Source: Hallerella porci
GTDB lineage: Bacteria; Fibrobacterota; Fibrobacteria; Fibrobacterales; Fibrobacteraceae
Assembly (NCBI RefSeq): GCF_003148885.1
Contig: NZ_QGHD01000007.1
Span: 57,393 to 121,392, forward strand
DNA length: 64,000 nucleotides
Reading direction: 5' to 3'
Of this stretch, positions 18,201-26,417 are shown piece by piece. Made by a program: the position numbers and the translations under genes. How positions within the stretch are numbered: position 1 is the stretch's first letter; each line of letters begins with the position of its first letter. Below the pieces are notes generated by a model. It saw only the letters and a program-made list of their open reading frames with translations. It was not told the origin of the DNA and searched no databases.

Positions 18201-18547
18201 CCCTTGATGTCGCAAATAAAAGAAAGTCGCCAATGATTATTGTCATTGAACACGACAAGGGCGGCATCGACTTCGTATTTTAAATAGGATTTGACCAATT
18301 TGCGAAGCCCCACTTTGCGCTTATCGATTGAAGATTTCATATCGTATTTGAAAAATCCAAGTGAATAGCCGTCGGAGGTTTCGGTTTTTCCTAAATAATA
18401 AGCCTTGTAATCTTTGGAATCATCTTCTAAAAGTTCAGGATTTTTGAGAGTAGTCTGGACATCAAAATAATTGACCATCAAGCGTTTCCACGCTTCAAGG
18501 TCAAATGCGTTTTGAAAAAGATTGCGAAATTCGTTATTGGTGAACAT
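15209..18547 (-). CDS. Eco57I-like adenine-N6 DNA methyltransferase with C-terminal target-recognition region
   Basis: About 1112 residues. An N-terminal region of unknown fold (1-400) precedes FYTPREVVNYMVDESL. The SAM-binding motif I DPACGSGAFPMG lies at about 478-490 and the catalytic NPPY of m6A methylases at about 679. The region after about 805 is the target-recognition part (EDFSRPK, ATGK-like VTGKDIEFL). Such large proteins methylate an asymmetric site and are partnered with or fused to nucleases. Here the upstream PLD-helicase protein is the likely nuclease/translocase. AAGGAG precedes both a TTG (18553) and the ATG at 18547; the ATG is chosen, but TTG is closely spaced and possible. 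It starts 14 bases after the helicase stop. An 11-bp sequence at codon about 805 recurs inverted at 13501. Confidence 0.88.
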   Translation of the reverse strand: MFTNNEFRNLFQNAFDLEAWKRLMVNYFDVQTTLKNPELLEDDSKDYKAYYLGKTETSDGYSLGFFKYDMKSSIDKRKVGLRKLVKSYLKYEVDAALVVFNDNNHWRLSFICDIKGEETAPKRYTYVFGEKENYYNTSVARFIKLQSDGISFKSIKEAFAVEALTKQFYNDLFAWYLWANDVKSNVSFPNDTNIEDDDREKLDVKIIRLITRLMFVWFIKQKKLVPNCIFDETYLTSILKNFDPESTTDGTYYNAILQNLFFATLNRAIVDEEGNKRGFATNQGYRDVKTLYRYAELFNISESEVIKLFSEVPFLNGGLFECQDKTIKLDGVEKSYNFDGFSRNSEKFRDGRFKWRAVVPNILFFEKEKGLLSILNRYNFTIEENSPNEQQVALDPELLGKVFENLLGAYNPETQETARKESGSFYTPREVVNYMVDESLQAYLGDSPVVKSVFDDDFEKDSNSENEYKAIATKLQAIKILDPACGSGAFPMGLLNRMVDILQKIHPQKSVYDLKLSIIENCIYGSDIQCIAAQISKLRFFISLICDCEKDATKPNFGIPTLPNLETHFVAADSLLSMKKQKNQIELFEDPEIEPTKQKLKEIRHEHFSAKSAAEKMRLRKEDTELRNKLAKLLIKNQSFAPDDAKQLAGWNPYDQNAVAEFLDPSWMFGVNDGFDIVIGNPPYVQLQNNGGALAKQYEKESYKVFAKTGDIYCLFYERGAQLLKPHGHLCFITSNKWMRAGYGEKTREYFTTQTNPKLLVDFAGVKVFESATVDTNILLFEKAKNEHKTICAVTSKENKDSIKNLSVFLSQNFSVNSFNGSDSWVILSPIEQSIKAKIEKVGTPLKDWDINIYRGVLTGCNEAFIISTEKRNEILENCKNEDERKRTAELIRPILRGRDIKRYSYDWANLWLVYIPWHFPLHLDNSIQGCSEKAEKEFQKQYPAIYNHLLGYKKQLSARNKVETGIRYEWYALQRWGANYWEDFSRPKLIYPNMTKYLPFVYDDKKFLTNQKCFIVTGKDIEFLTAFLNSSIFKYCFRDAFPELLGGTRELSKIFFDKIPVLQVTDKTNEKFKVLIKDIQNEYTEQKAKEIDKQIFELYGLNEGEIYAITK
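16121..16131 (-). repeat. Candidate recombination site, right inverted repeat
   Basis: TGAGCGTTTTT on the minus strand, inside the methylase gene at the start of its recognition region. It encodes part of LSVF; the left copy encodes VSVF in the same phase. Confidence 0.6.
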
Positions 18548-18561
18548 CTTCAAAATTCTCC

Positions 18562-21500
18562 TTAGATAAATGATTCCGAAACGATGATTTTCGGTTTAAT
18601 GGGTTCGTTCGATTCTTCTTTTGAAATTTCTTCGCTCGAAGAATATTCCTTGTAAAGCTTATCGATAAATTCGATGCGGCGTTTTTCCGCTTCGCTTGCA
18701 TTGATATGCTCTTTGGATTCGTCTTTGGCAAACTTATTCAGTTTCGTTCGCAGCTGGGCATACGTTCCCTGTTCAACAAGTTGCCGCAACACTTCTAGTT
18801 TTTCCTTGATGTCGGAATACTGAGAAAGGGCACGCATTAGGGCTCGAATGTAACTCAATGCTTTCGATGTCGTCGGGTCGTTTTTGCGGGCGTTCATCGA
18901 ATCGGGATGTACTTGCTCATTTGATTCTGTTTTATACTGCTGGGTTGCCAAATTGACTTGTGTATAATGGAAACTTTCTGCTTTGCGCATCGGCTCTGGC
19001 TTTTCAGAAACATCGGCGCGCATCATATCCATTGCATCTAAAAAGGCAACGTTCGAAACTTCATTTTGGTTCACCAAGTAGTATTCCACTTTTTTGGGCG
19101 ACGATAAAAAGACAAGAGTCGACTGCGTTTGCACTTTTTGGGCAGCGCAATTTTCGATGTCTCGCACAGTGCGGCTTTTCATCGGCAAGTTTTTAATCTT
19201 ATTGTATAAACCGCGGTCTTTTTGGAATAATTCTCGGACTTCTTCCAAAAGCTTTAAGCTTCTGTCGACATTGTCGGTGATTTCGGGGTTAAAAAGCTGG
19301 AATTCGCGCACGAGTTCTTCGCGTGAATAAATTTGCGTGTCTTCGCCCAAAGCCGAATGGAATCCTTGCAGTTTAATTAAAGCATTACTGTAAAGGTGGA
19401 TTTGTTCGTCGCCTTGGTGCGAAGGGTAAAACATGTAGTTGTAAATTTTATCCGCAACAGAACCGATACGGTTTACACGCCCGATGCGCTGCATGAGCCT
19501 TGTCGCATTCCAAGGGGAATCGTAATTGATAATCACGTTTGCGCGGTGCAGGTTCACGCCTTCTGCCAAAACATCAGAAGTAATGACGATGTTGAATGCA
19601 TTAGATTGTTCTTCTTTGGGAACGTTTGCGTCAAAGCAAGTTCGAAGAATTTCTTGATTTGCTTTGCGATTGCTTGCGCAAATGTTAATGACATCGTTTC
19701 TATTGAGTTTCTTTTGAATGGCGTCCGTCAAATAGTTGACGGTATCCACGCTTTCCGAGAATATGACGAGTTTTCCTGTCGGGTTGTTCACTTTTTTAAA
19801 AAATTCGGACTTGATTTTTTGAATAAACAAGTCGAGCTTCGGGTCTTCTTGAACCGCATCCCATTTAGAGCACAAATCCGAAAGCCTTTCGACATCTTCT
19901 TCAAGCATCTTCACAAATTCTGGGTTAAAATCGGACGCTTTATAGACAATATCTTCAATATTGAATCCTTGCTCCATCGCATATTCAATAATTTGATCGA
20001 GCTCCCACCCCTTATCGATTTTGTCTTTAATCTTTAATTCGGATGCGATAAAGACTTTGTCTTCTTGAAACATGCGAATCATATCTTCTGTAATTTTTAA
20101 TAAGGTATGCAGTGATTTTTTAAACGCTTCAAAGCTGCTTTCGAGTCGTTTGACCATATGGACTCGGTAAACTCCCATCAAAGTAGCTGCGATATTTTCG
20201 GGGTGGTTATACTTTGCTTTTGCTTTGCCCACTAAAAATTCAATCGCTCGGTAGCGCGCATAATGTAAACCTTTTCCTTCGGGATTATCAATCGTTTTCG
20301 TATCGGTCAAAATAAACATCGTGTCATAAAACAATTCATTTAAACCGTTTTTTAACTCGTATTCCAAGGATTTTGGCGGTAAAATTTCGGGGAAGACAAT
20401 TTTTTGTTTGCCCAAGTCCGCCTTGTAGGCAGGCACATTTTTAATGTTATTTCTCGTTCTTCGAACCGTTACCTTATCGATGATTTTCGTGCGGATTTCT
20501 TCGTAAAGGGCATCGGTGCGTGCGGCAAAGTCTGCGTTGCTTTCGTCTTTTCGACGCTCCTTCATAATGTTATTGTATTCCTTAATCCACGGAGCAAAGG
20601 TCGTGTCGAGATTTTGGACGCCTTCAATTGTTGAATAGTGGGCGTCCTGGAAGAGCAAAAGCAGATTTTTGATGTCGTCGGGCTTGTTGTTTAACGGCGT
20701 TGCCGAAAGGAGCATCACCTTTTTGGGTCCGAAGATTTTGCCGCGATTTCTCCTAGGCGACTTGCAAATCTTTTGGAGTTCATCGTAATGTAAGGCAGAG
20801 CCACTGCGGAAATTGTGCGCTTCATCGACGATGATTAAGTCAAAGTATTCTTTTTCTAAAAAGTTATCCTTTCCTTCAAGGATTTTGCTTAAGCTTCCGT
20901 TGCTTATAAATTGGGCGTAGTTTGAAATGTTAAAGCGTTTAAAAGTATCCTTCCAGTTTTTGGCAACGGCAGGGGGGTAAATGACTAAAATTTTGGTGTG
21001 GTGGTTGTCGTTTTCGTGAATAAAACGCTTCGCAATCATCGTGGCGACAATCGTTTTTCCAAGACCCACCACATCGGCAAGAATGAAACCGTTATGCTGC
21101 AAAAGCATTTGGTAGCCTTGAATGACCGCATCTTGCTGGTAGCGAATCTTCATGACTCCATCGGGTAAATCCATCGAAAAATCATCTTCAACCTGCAAGC
21201 TGAATGTGTCGATTAAAACCTTCATGTAAAGTTCGTATGGAGTTGGCAATTCGTCGGTCAGGTGCGTCTGGTTTTTCATATTCCGCATATCGTCTAGCGA
21301 TAGCGGCAAGGCGTCTGCCCAAAGTTTTTGAAATTCTTCCTTACAATAATTGACATCGTCGTAATCTTTCATCGCGACATTCAATTCATAGCGATTGTTA
21401 TCATCCTTGGTGCCAAGTCCCGAATCTGAAAGATTTGATGAACCCATAATCACCCAGCCGTCGGAACTTTCGGTATGGTTTTCGGGGAGCAGCAAATAAA

Positions 21501-21906
21501 ACTTGGCATGCAAATCCTTGGACTTGTGAATGCGAATTTCCAATTTGCCGCTACAAATATCGTCGCAAAATTGCAAAATGCCCTTTTCGGTTTCGGCGTC
21601 GTAATTGGCTTCTTTTATTTCTTCCCTGAAATTTTTGGAGTATGCTTCGCGAATGGCATTTTCATCAATCTTTAATCCAAAGAAAAATTCCGACTGCTTT
21701 CTAAATAATTTATCGACATCTATCCCTACGAGAATTTGAATTTTTTTCACATTTTCAAATTCAGCGCGGAGCTTGAAATAGCCCGAAGACCTAAAATACC
21801 CGACCACCGCTTGGAATGTATGAAAGTTGCACATTTGGTGCGCAATATCGCAGAATTTTTGAAATAAATTGCTGTTTGGGGTATTATTAAAAAATTTAGA
21901 GCTCAT
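18562..21906 (-). CDS. PLD-type nuclease fused to Snf2-like helicase (restriction component)
   Basis: 1114 residues. The N-terminal 200 residues are phospholipase-D-like, with HAKFYLLL (His-x-Lys) and GSSNLSDSGL, the half-HKD pattern seen in PLD-family restriction nucleases. A superfamily 2 Snf2/RapA-like motor follows: Walker A ADVVGLGKTI, DEAH box VDEAHNFRSG, motif III LLSATPLNN, and motif VI QRIGRVNRIG in the second RecA domain. This fusion occurs in predicted restriction or phage-defence loci beside large m6A methylases, as here. It is probably the ATP-driven DNA-cleaving subunit. The gene is first in a two-gene operon with the methylase, 14 bases apart. AGGAG lies 11 bases before the ATG, which is rather far. 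The phage specificity and exact system class are not resolved. Confidence 0.87.
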   Translation of the reverse strand: MSSKFFNNTPNSNLFQKFCDIAHQMCNFHTFQAVVGYFRSSGYFKLRAEFENVKKIQILVGIDVDKLFRKQSEFFFGLKIDENAIREAYSKNFREEIKEANYDAETEKGILQFCDDICSGKLEIRIHKSKDLHAKFYLLLPENHTESSDGWVIMGSSNLSDSGLGTKDDNNRYELNVAMKDYDDVNYCKEEFQKLWADALPLSLDDMRNMKNQTHLTDELPTPYELYMKVLIDTFSLQVEDDFSMDLPDGVMKIRYQQDAVIQGYQMLLQHNGFILADVVGLGKTIVATMIAKRFIHENDNHHTKILVIYPPAVAKNWKDTFKRFNISNYAQFISNGSLSKILEGKDNFLEKEYFDLIIVDEAHNFRSGSALHYDELQKICKSPRRNRGKIFGPKKVMLLSATPLNNKPDDIKNLLLLFQDAHYSTIEGVQNLDTTFAPWIKEYNNIMKERRKDESNADFAARTDALYEEIRTKIIDKVTVRRTRNNIKNVPAYKADLGKQKIVFPEILPPKSLEYELKNGLNELFYDTMFILTDTKTIDNPEGKGLHYARYRAIEFLVGKAKAKYNHPENIAATLMGVYRVHMVKRLESSFEAFKKSLHTLLKITEDMIRMFQEDKVFIASELKIKDKIDKGWELDQIIEYAMEQGFNIEDIVYKASDFNPEFVKMLEEDVERLSDLCSKWDAVQEDPKLDLFIQKIKSEFFKKVNNPTGKLVIFSESVDTVNYLTDAIQKKLNRNDVINICASNRKANQEILRTCFDANVPKEEQSNAFNIVITSDVLAEGVNLHRANVIINYDSPWNATRLMQRIGRVNRIGSVADKIYNYMFYPSHQGDEQIHLYSNALIKLQGFHSALGEDTQIYSREELVREFQLFNPEITDNVDRSLKLLEEVRELFQKDRGLYNKIKNLPMKSRTVRDIENCAAQKVQTQSTLVFLSSPKKVEYYLVNQNEVSNVAFLDAMDMMRADVSEKPEPMRKAESFHYTQVNLATQQYKTESNEQVHPDSMNARKNDPTTSKALSYIRALMRALSQYSDIKEKLEVLRQLVEQGTYAQLRTKLNKFAKDESKEHINASEAEKRRIEFIDKLYKEYSSSEEISKEESNEPIKPKIIVSESFI

Positions 21907-21930
21907 GGAATATCATTCTCCTGCACTATT

Positions 21931-21947
21931 TTACGCAGCGTAATATA
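21931..21947 (-). promoter_or_regulatory. Probable promoter and operator-like palindrome of the restriction-modification operon
   Basis: TATATT on the minus strand (21942-21947) is a plausible -10 box. It is followed at once by the perfect palindrome TTACGC-A-GCGTAA (21931-21943), which would overlap the transcription start. No controller gene is visible in the locus. Confidence 0.45.
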
Positions 21948-22032
21948 AGAAAAATTTTTAGTAATTTCTAAAACAATTTTTAAAATTTTATCAAAAGGAC
22001 TTCCTCCCCCCGAAATTATTAAATTTGCCGCC

Positions 22033-23022
22033 ATGGATTCTTCTGCGCTTCAATTTCATCGGCGGCTTTCGATTGCGCCGATGCTCGATTTTACGGATAG
22101 GCATGAACGGTATTTTTTGCGGTTGCTTTCGAAGCATGTTTTGCTTTATACTGAGATGATTGTGGCGAATGCGCTTTTGCATGCGGCGGAAAAATTTATC
22201 CAGCGGAACGCCGAAGAAAATCCGGTTGCGGTGCAGCTCGGCGGAAGCGATCCGAAGATGCTTGCGGAATGCGCAAAAATTGTCGAAGACGCGGGATTTG
22301 ATGAAGTCAATTTGAATTGCGGATGCCCTTCGGAACGCGTACAATGCGGTTCGTTCGGCGCAATCTTGATGAAGAATAAAAATCTCGTCGCCGAATGCGT
22401 GCAAGCGATGCAATCGCAAGTGAAAATTCCTGTCACCGTGAAAACGCGCTTGGGCGTAGACGATCTCACATCCTTTGAATTCTTCGAAGATTTCATCGAT
22501 ACTGTGCACGCTGCGGGATGCAACACATTTATTATTCATGCGCGGACGGCGCGCTTGCGCGGTTACTCACCCAAAGAAAATCGAGAAAAGCCCGCGATTC
22601 AATACGAATCCGTTTATCGATTAAAAGAAGAACGGCCGGAATTAAATATCAGCATTAACGGCGACATCAAAAATTTAGAACAAGCTAAAGAGCATTTGAA
22701 ACGCGTCGATGGCGTGATGATGGGGCGCGCGGTTTATGCGAATCCGTGGATGTTACATTCAGCGGATGCAGAAATTTTTGGCAAAGAAAATTCCGCTCCC
22801 GAAACGCGCGAAGAATTGCTCGAACTTTTTACGCCTTACGTTGAGAAAGAACTCGCTGCGGGTTGTCCGCTTTCCATTTTGGTGAAGCATCTTTTCGGAC
22901 TTTTCGCAGGGCTTCCGGGCGGACGCAAGTATCGGCAAATTTTGTCCGAAGGGGCTGCGCAAGGAGCGGGCGCTGAAATTTTAAAGAAGGCGATTAGCGC
23001 TGTCCAATCGGCGCAGGAATAA
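22033..23022 (+). CDS. dusA: tRNA-dihydrouridine synthase A
   Basis: A 329-residue flavoenzyme that reduces uridine to dihydrouridine in the D loop of tRNA. Signatures are APMLDFTDRHERYFLRLL at the start (DusA subgroup), PVAVQLGGSDP, the catalytic Cys in NLNCGCPSERVQ, VTVKTRLG, HARTA, INGDI and GVMMGRAVYANPW. The close match to the DusA rather than DusB/C pattern gives the symbol. No Shine-Dalgarno precedes the ATG; instead TTATTAAATTTGC ends 7 bases before it, so the message may be leaderless. It is convergent with the downstream glycosyltransferase-like gene and divergent from the restriction-modification operon. Confidence 0.93.
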   Translation: MDSSALQFHRRLSIAPMLDFTDRHERYFLRLLSKHVLLYTEMIVANALLHAAEKFIQRNAEENPVAVQLGGSDPKMLAECAKIVEDAGFDEVNLNCGCPSERVQCGSFGAILMKNKNLVAECVQAMQSQVKIPVTVKTRLGVDDLTSFEFFEDFIDTVHAAGCNTFIIHARTARLRGYSPKENREKPAIQYESVYRLKEERPELNISINGDIKNLEQAKEHLKRVDGVMMGRAVYANPWMLHSADAEIFGKENSAPETREELLELFTPYVEKELAAGCPLSILVKHLFGLFAGLPGGRKYRQILSEGAAQGAGAEILKKAISAVQSAQE

Positions 23023-23030
23023 TTGAAAAT

Positions 23031-23744
23031 TTAAACGCGCAATTCTTTTAGAGTTTCTTCGGTGAGCTTTGAAATTTCCGTGACTTCTAAAGATTTTTCT
23101 TCGAGCTCTTTTCGATTTTTGAAGATGGCAAAAAATGTCAAAGGATGATGCAGCGTAAAATGCAGAAAATGCCCGAGACTTAAATCTTTGAAATAAATGC
23201 GGGCGAGTTCTTTGTTGTCGATTGAATTTTTTCTTTTTTCTAAAATGGCAATTTGTAATTGCGGCGTTGCAAAAAGATTTGCGCCTAAATGCAAAGCGCG
23301 TAAGCCCAAATCAAAAAATTTCAAATCGGTTTTAAATTCATCGTCGAAGTCGCCGAGCGCTTGCAGTAATCGCGTCGAATAAATGCCGCATTCCGCGGGG
23401 AGACTTGCGATTTTTCGAAATTCGTTCGCGGGATTTTTTTTGAATTCTTTGATGAGTCCGCGCTTCCTTTCGAGAAGAAATCCCGAAGAAATGCAATTTC
23501 CTTGAAAAAGAATCCGCGGGGCGAAGGCATCGGCAAAAGGAAATTCGAGACAAAGGTCTGCGGCTGCGTTTAAAAATTCGCTTGTGATTTGAATTTGCGG
23601 TTGAATGCAAATCGTCCATTCGGCATCGAGCTTCGGGATGACTTCCGAAAAATTTTCGGCAAAGAACCAACCGAGTGCGCTGTCTTCAATCGGCGGTTGA
23701 AAAGATTCATGCGTGAGGACGATAATATCAAATTGATGCTGCAT
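23031..23744 (-). CDS. Family 2-like glycosyltransferase-fold protein
   Basis: 237 residues. The start FDIIVLTHESF resembles the first strand of GT-A glycosyltransferases. LPAECGIYSTRLLQALGDFDDEFKTD matches the acceptor-side segment (R..L..G.FDE.F) of GT2 enzymes. The nucleotide-binding DxD motif is not evident, so it may be degenerate or use a different metal site. It is probably cytosolic, acting on a cell-envelope sugar. Its ATG overlaps the stop codon of the upstream PorV-like gene (TAATG), so both are co-translated. Function cannot be given more precisely. Confidence 0.6.
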   Translation of the reverse strand: MQHQFDIIVLTHESFQPPIEDSALGWFFAENFSEVIPKLDAEWTICIQPQIQITSEFLNAAADLCLEFPFADAFAPRILFQGNCISSGFLLERKRGLIKEFKKNPANEFRKIASLPAECGIYSTRLLQALGDFDDEFKTDLKFFDLGLRALHLGANLFATPQLQIAILEKRKNSIDNKELARIYFKDLSLGHFLHFTLHHPLTFFAIFKNRKELEEKSLEVTEISKLTEETLKELRV

Positions 23745-24754
23745 TAGAATTTAAGTCCGAGTGCTACGCGATGTTCTGTTCCCAAATCTTGTGCGAGATA
23801 CGAAAAGGCGTAGTCGAGAGAAAAGCGATTGCTCGCATAACCTAAGCCCGCGCTGAAAAGGCGAGCGTCATTGGTTTCGTCGGGGCGATCGTTCGAAGAA
23901 AAAATTTCTTTCGCATCGCGGGAAAGGTCGAGCCACGTCCGCGAAAAACCGAGACGCGCAAAGAGACTAGTGCCGATGGCATATTCTGCGCCCAAAGAAA
24001 GCGCGGGTTCTGCGTATCGTGGAAAGGTCGATTTGGCGTGAACCGTTAAACGCGGAAGCATTCCCGGAATGTAAAATCCCGAAATGTCAAAGGTTTCTTC
24101 TAAGCCGTAATCGGTGTCGCCGTCTTTTACATAAGCGCGGAGCATTTTTCCAAAATTTTTCGCTGCTAAACCGAAGCCGAATTTACGAGAAGACGACTGC
24201 CAAAGAATTCCCCAATCAAAAGCGAGAGCCATCGCAGTCTGGTCGTCGGATTCGCCCGATAAAAGATCGGTTGCAAATTTAATCGTCGAACCGAATTGAA
24301 AGTGGGGAAGCGGAAGCGCAAGAGTGAGAGAGGTGACCGAACTCTGCGGATGATAAGTGTCGCCGGTTTCGTTCCCCGCGTCGTCGTAGCCATCGACGTC
24401 TCCGTAGCGAATCCAGCCGTAGCTCGCTTGTACGACCATCGAACCGAAGCGCCGTGCGTAAGCGAGATAGCCTTGGTTATCGGCAAATTCTCCGGTTTGC
24501 CACGAAAAGGCAACGGCATTCCGATGATTGGAATCGAGAACGATAACGGCGGGGTTTTGTAGTACGTCGCCCGGATTTGAAGAAGGCATTGCTGCGTTTG
24601 CGTTTTCCATTGCTGCGCTTCGCGCACTGAAAAAAGAGCCTAAAAAGGCGAATGCTTCTTCGCCAGAGTCATTTTTTTTGAAGTAAGCCGAGGCTGAACT
24701 CGCAAAAATGAGCATTGTAAGTAAAAAAGTCAAACTTTTTTTTAAAAAAATCAT
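23744..24754 (-). CDS. PorV/PorQ-like outer-membrane beta-barrel protein
   Basis: 336 residues with a clear signal peptide (SLTFLLTMLIFASSASA). The mature part begins AFAFLGSFFSARSAAMENANAAMPSSNPGDVLQNPA, the signature of the PorV/PorQ/UPF0164 family: an all-aligned small-residue helix, then an NPA turn. Many alternating hydrophobic strands follow, ending in LGLKF with a terminal Phe typical of outer-membrane barrels. Homologues serve as outer-membrane scaffold or transport proteins in Bacteroidota and Fibrobacterota. It heads a two-gene unit with the glycosyltransferase-like protein. Its start is divergent from tRNA-Lys by about 45 bp. Confidence 0.8.
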   Translation of the reverse strand: MIFLKKSLTFLLTMLIFASSASAYFKKNDSGEEAFAFLGSFFSARSAAMENANAAMPSSNPGDVLQNPAVIVLDSNHRNAVAFSWQTGEFADNQGYLAYARRFGSMVVQASYGWIRYGDVDGYDDAGNETGDTYHPQSSVTSLTLALPLPHFQFGSTIKFATDLLSGESDDQTAMALAFDWGILWQSSSRKFGFGLAAKNFGKMLRAYVKDGDTDYGLEETFDISGFYIPGMLPRLTVHAKSTFPRYAEPALSLGAEYAIGTSLFARLGFSRTWLDLSRDAKEIFSSNDRPDETNDARLFSAGLGYASNRFSLDYAFSYLAQDLGTEHRVALGLKF

Positions 24755-24801
24755 GGTTATAATTTACAAAATTCAAAAAGTTTTATATATTTGGTTGCGT
24801 C

Positions 24802-24874
24802 GGGCTAATAGCTCAGTTGGTAGAGCAACGCCCTTTTAAGGCGTGGGTCGAAGGTTCGAGCCCTTCTTAGCTCA
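24802..24874 (+). tRNA. tRNA-Lys (TTT)
   Basis: 73 bases: acceptor GGGCTAA/TTAGCTC plus A, D arm GCTC/GAGC, anticodon stem ACGCC/GGCGT with loop CTTTTAA, T arm GAAGG/CCTTC. CCA is not encoded. A TATATATT element lies 10 bases upstream. Confidence 0.95.
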
Positions 24875-24875
24875 G

Positions 24876-24917
24876 AAAACCGACAATGATGCAAATCATT
24901 GTCGGTTTTTCTTTTTT
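24876..24917 (+). terminator. Terminator after tRNA-Lys
   Basis: A perfect 15-bp stem (AAAACCGACAATGAT and complement) with a GCAA loop, then a TTTTTCTTTTTT tail. Confidence 0.92.
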
Positions 24918-24977
24918 AAACTTGGCAAATGGATCAAAATTATTATATTGATTGAGTCCTTTAACAGGATGGTTCTT

Positions 24978-25121
24978 ATGGTGAAAGAAGATGTAAAAAA
25001 GATAATTGAAAACATTCCGCGTTTAATCAAAAATAAGCGCCTTCTTCAGGCGTATCTAAAAGAAAAAGGCTCTTTAGAAGGATTTGACGATAAAAGAGCG
25101 AGACTTGTCAAACCGTTATGA
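24978..25121 (+). CDS. Small hypothetical protein, 47 residues
   Basis: A short basic helical protein (MVKEDVKKIIENIPRLIKN..., ending RARLVKPL). AGGA ends 8 bases before the ATG, and the gene sits between two clear terminators, which supports it being a transcribed unit of its own. The ORF extends upstream into the tRNA in the same frame, but that part is not expected to be translated. No family is recognised; no signal peptide or membrane segment. Confidence 0.5.
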   Translation: MVKEDVKKIIENIPRLIKNKRLLQAYLKEKGSLEGFDDKRARLVKPL

Positions 25122-25144
25122 ATTAAAAAATCGATCGAATGCAT

Positions 25145-25180
25145 ACTCGTTTACCACGGATTGTGGAAACGAGTTTTTTA
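25145..25180 (+). terminator. Terminator after the 47-residue ORF
   Basis: An ACTCGTTT/AAACGAGT outer stem and CCAC/GTGG inner stem are followed by a T6 run. It is positioned 23 bases past the small ORF. Confidence 0.8.
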
Positions 25181-25215
25181 TTTGGATTTCTTGGGAGTTA
25201 CTATCGCCAATTCAT

Positions 25216-26256
25216 TTACCGCTGAATGACGTCGTATAAGGCGTCGCGTTCTACGGGGACAAGGCCTTCGCCGAGGATGAGTTGTCGCATTCTTTCGGGG
25301 CTCATGCCGATTGCGGTATCAGCGCCAGCGGCGTGCGTGATTTTTTCTTCCATAATCGTTCCGTCCATATCCGATGCGCCCGCGTGGAGCGCTTTTAATG
25401 CGGTCGGAATTCCGGTCTGAATCCAGTATGCTTTGATATGCGGAAAATTGTCCAAGAAAAGTCGCGAAACGGCAATCGTTCGGAGCACATCTTCTTCGGA
25501 AGTTTTCTGCTTGACTTTTAAACCGAGAGCATTTTTATCGGGATGATAAACGAGAGGAATAAATGCAAAAAATCCCGGCGCTTCGTCTTGTAAATTGCGG
25601 AGCATTTCCATGTGATCGAGGCGATCTTCAATTTTTTCAATATGCCCGAAAAGCATAGTCGCATTGGTCGGGATTCCCATTTTATGCGCTTGGCGATGAA
25701 CTTCTAACCATTCAGCTCCCGTTTCTTTTTTGCCGCAAATTTTATGGCGAATTTCTTCGCCCAAAAGTTCTGCGCCGCCGCCGGGGAGCGCGTCGAGTCC
25801 TGCATTTTTCAAATCTTGTAACACCGCTTGAACCGGGCGATTCGAAAGTTTTGCAAAATGGCAAATTTCAACCGCGGTAAAGGCTTTTAAATTGACACCG
25901 GGGAATTTTTTCCGCAGCGATGCAAGCATTTCTAAGTAATATTCAAACGGATGATCGGGATGAAGTCCACCGACGATATGCAATTCTTTTGCCCCTTGAT
26001 CGACTGCGGCGCGGGCTTTTTCTTCGACTTGTTCCAAAGTCCAATCGTATGCGTTCGCATCGGTCTTTTTGATTTTTGAAAACGAGCAGAAAGAACAATG
26101 CAAAATGCAGACATTCGTATAATTGATTTGGCGATTGTTAACCCAAAAAACATTTTTTCCGTGTCGGCTTTCTTTTTCGGCGTTGGCGCGGGTAGTAAGC
26201 TCTTCGAGCGGCGAATGCAAAAATAAATCCAAAGCTTCTTCTTTTGAAATGCGCAT
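25216..26256 (-). CDS. mqnE: Aminodeoxyfutalosine synthase (MqnE)
   Basis: 346 residues. A radical SAM enzyme with the cluster motif CILHCSFC (CxxxCxxC) near residue 50. It joins SAM-derived adenosyl to chorismate-derived enolpyruvyl benzoate in the futalosine route to menaquinone. NATMLFGHIE, FFAFIPLVYHPDKN, YWIQTG and MDGTIMEEKITHAAGA are MqnE signatures that separate it from MqnC and CofH. Menaquinone is used in anaerobic fumarate respiration. The other mqn genes are not in this window. It is transcribed alone on the minus strand, divergent from the GGDEF-EAL gene. Confidence 0.92.
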   Translation of the reverse strand: MRISKEEALDLFLHSPLEELTTRANAEKESRHGKNVFWVNNRQINYTNVCILHCSFCSFSKIKKTDANAYDWTLEQVEEKARAAVDQGAKELHIVGGLHPDHPFEYYLEMLASLRKKFPGVNLKAFTAVEICHFAKLSNRPVQAVLQDLKNAGLDALPGGGAELLGEEIRHKICGKKETGAEWLEVHRQAHKMGIPTNATMLFGHIEKIEDRLDHMEMLRNLQDEAPGFFAFIPLVYHPDKNALGLKVKQKTSEEDVLRTIAVSRLFLDNFPHIKAYWIQTGIPTALKALHAGASDMDGTIMEEKITHAAGADTAIGMSPERMRQLILGEGLVPVERDALYDVIQR

Positions 26257-26417
26257 ACAGAATCCTTTTTTAGGTCATTTTATTTTGCGTTTAAAATAGA
26301 AAATCAGCGGTGAATTTTTCGGAAAAAGTGATGATTTGCAATTTACTCAAGAAATGTTTGCAAAAAAATGGGAGAAACCGTATTTTATTTTTATTTTTGT
26401 GAAGAATTGAGTGGAAT

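Noticed and set aside
12871..21906. Prophage or integrative element carrying the recombinase
   Set aside because: No phage structural, replication or conjugation genes and no attachment-site duplication at the tRNA; the recombinase is better explained by the adjacent inverted cassette.
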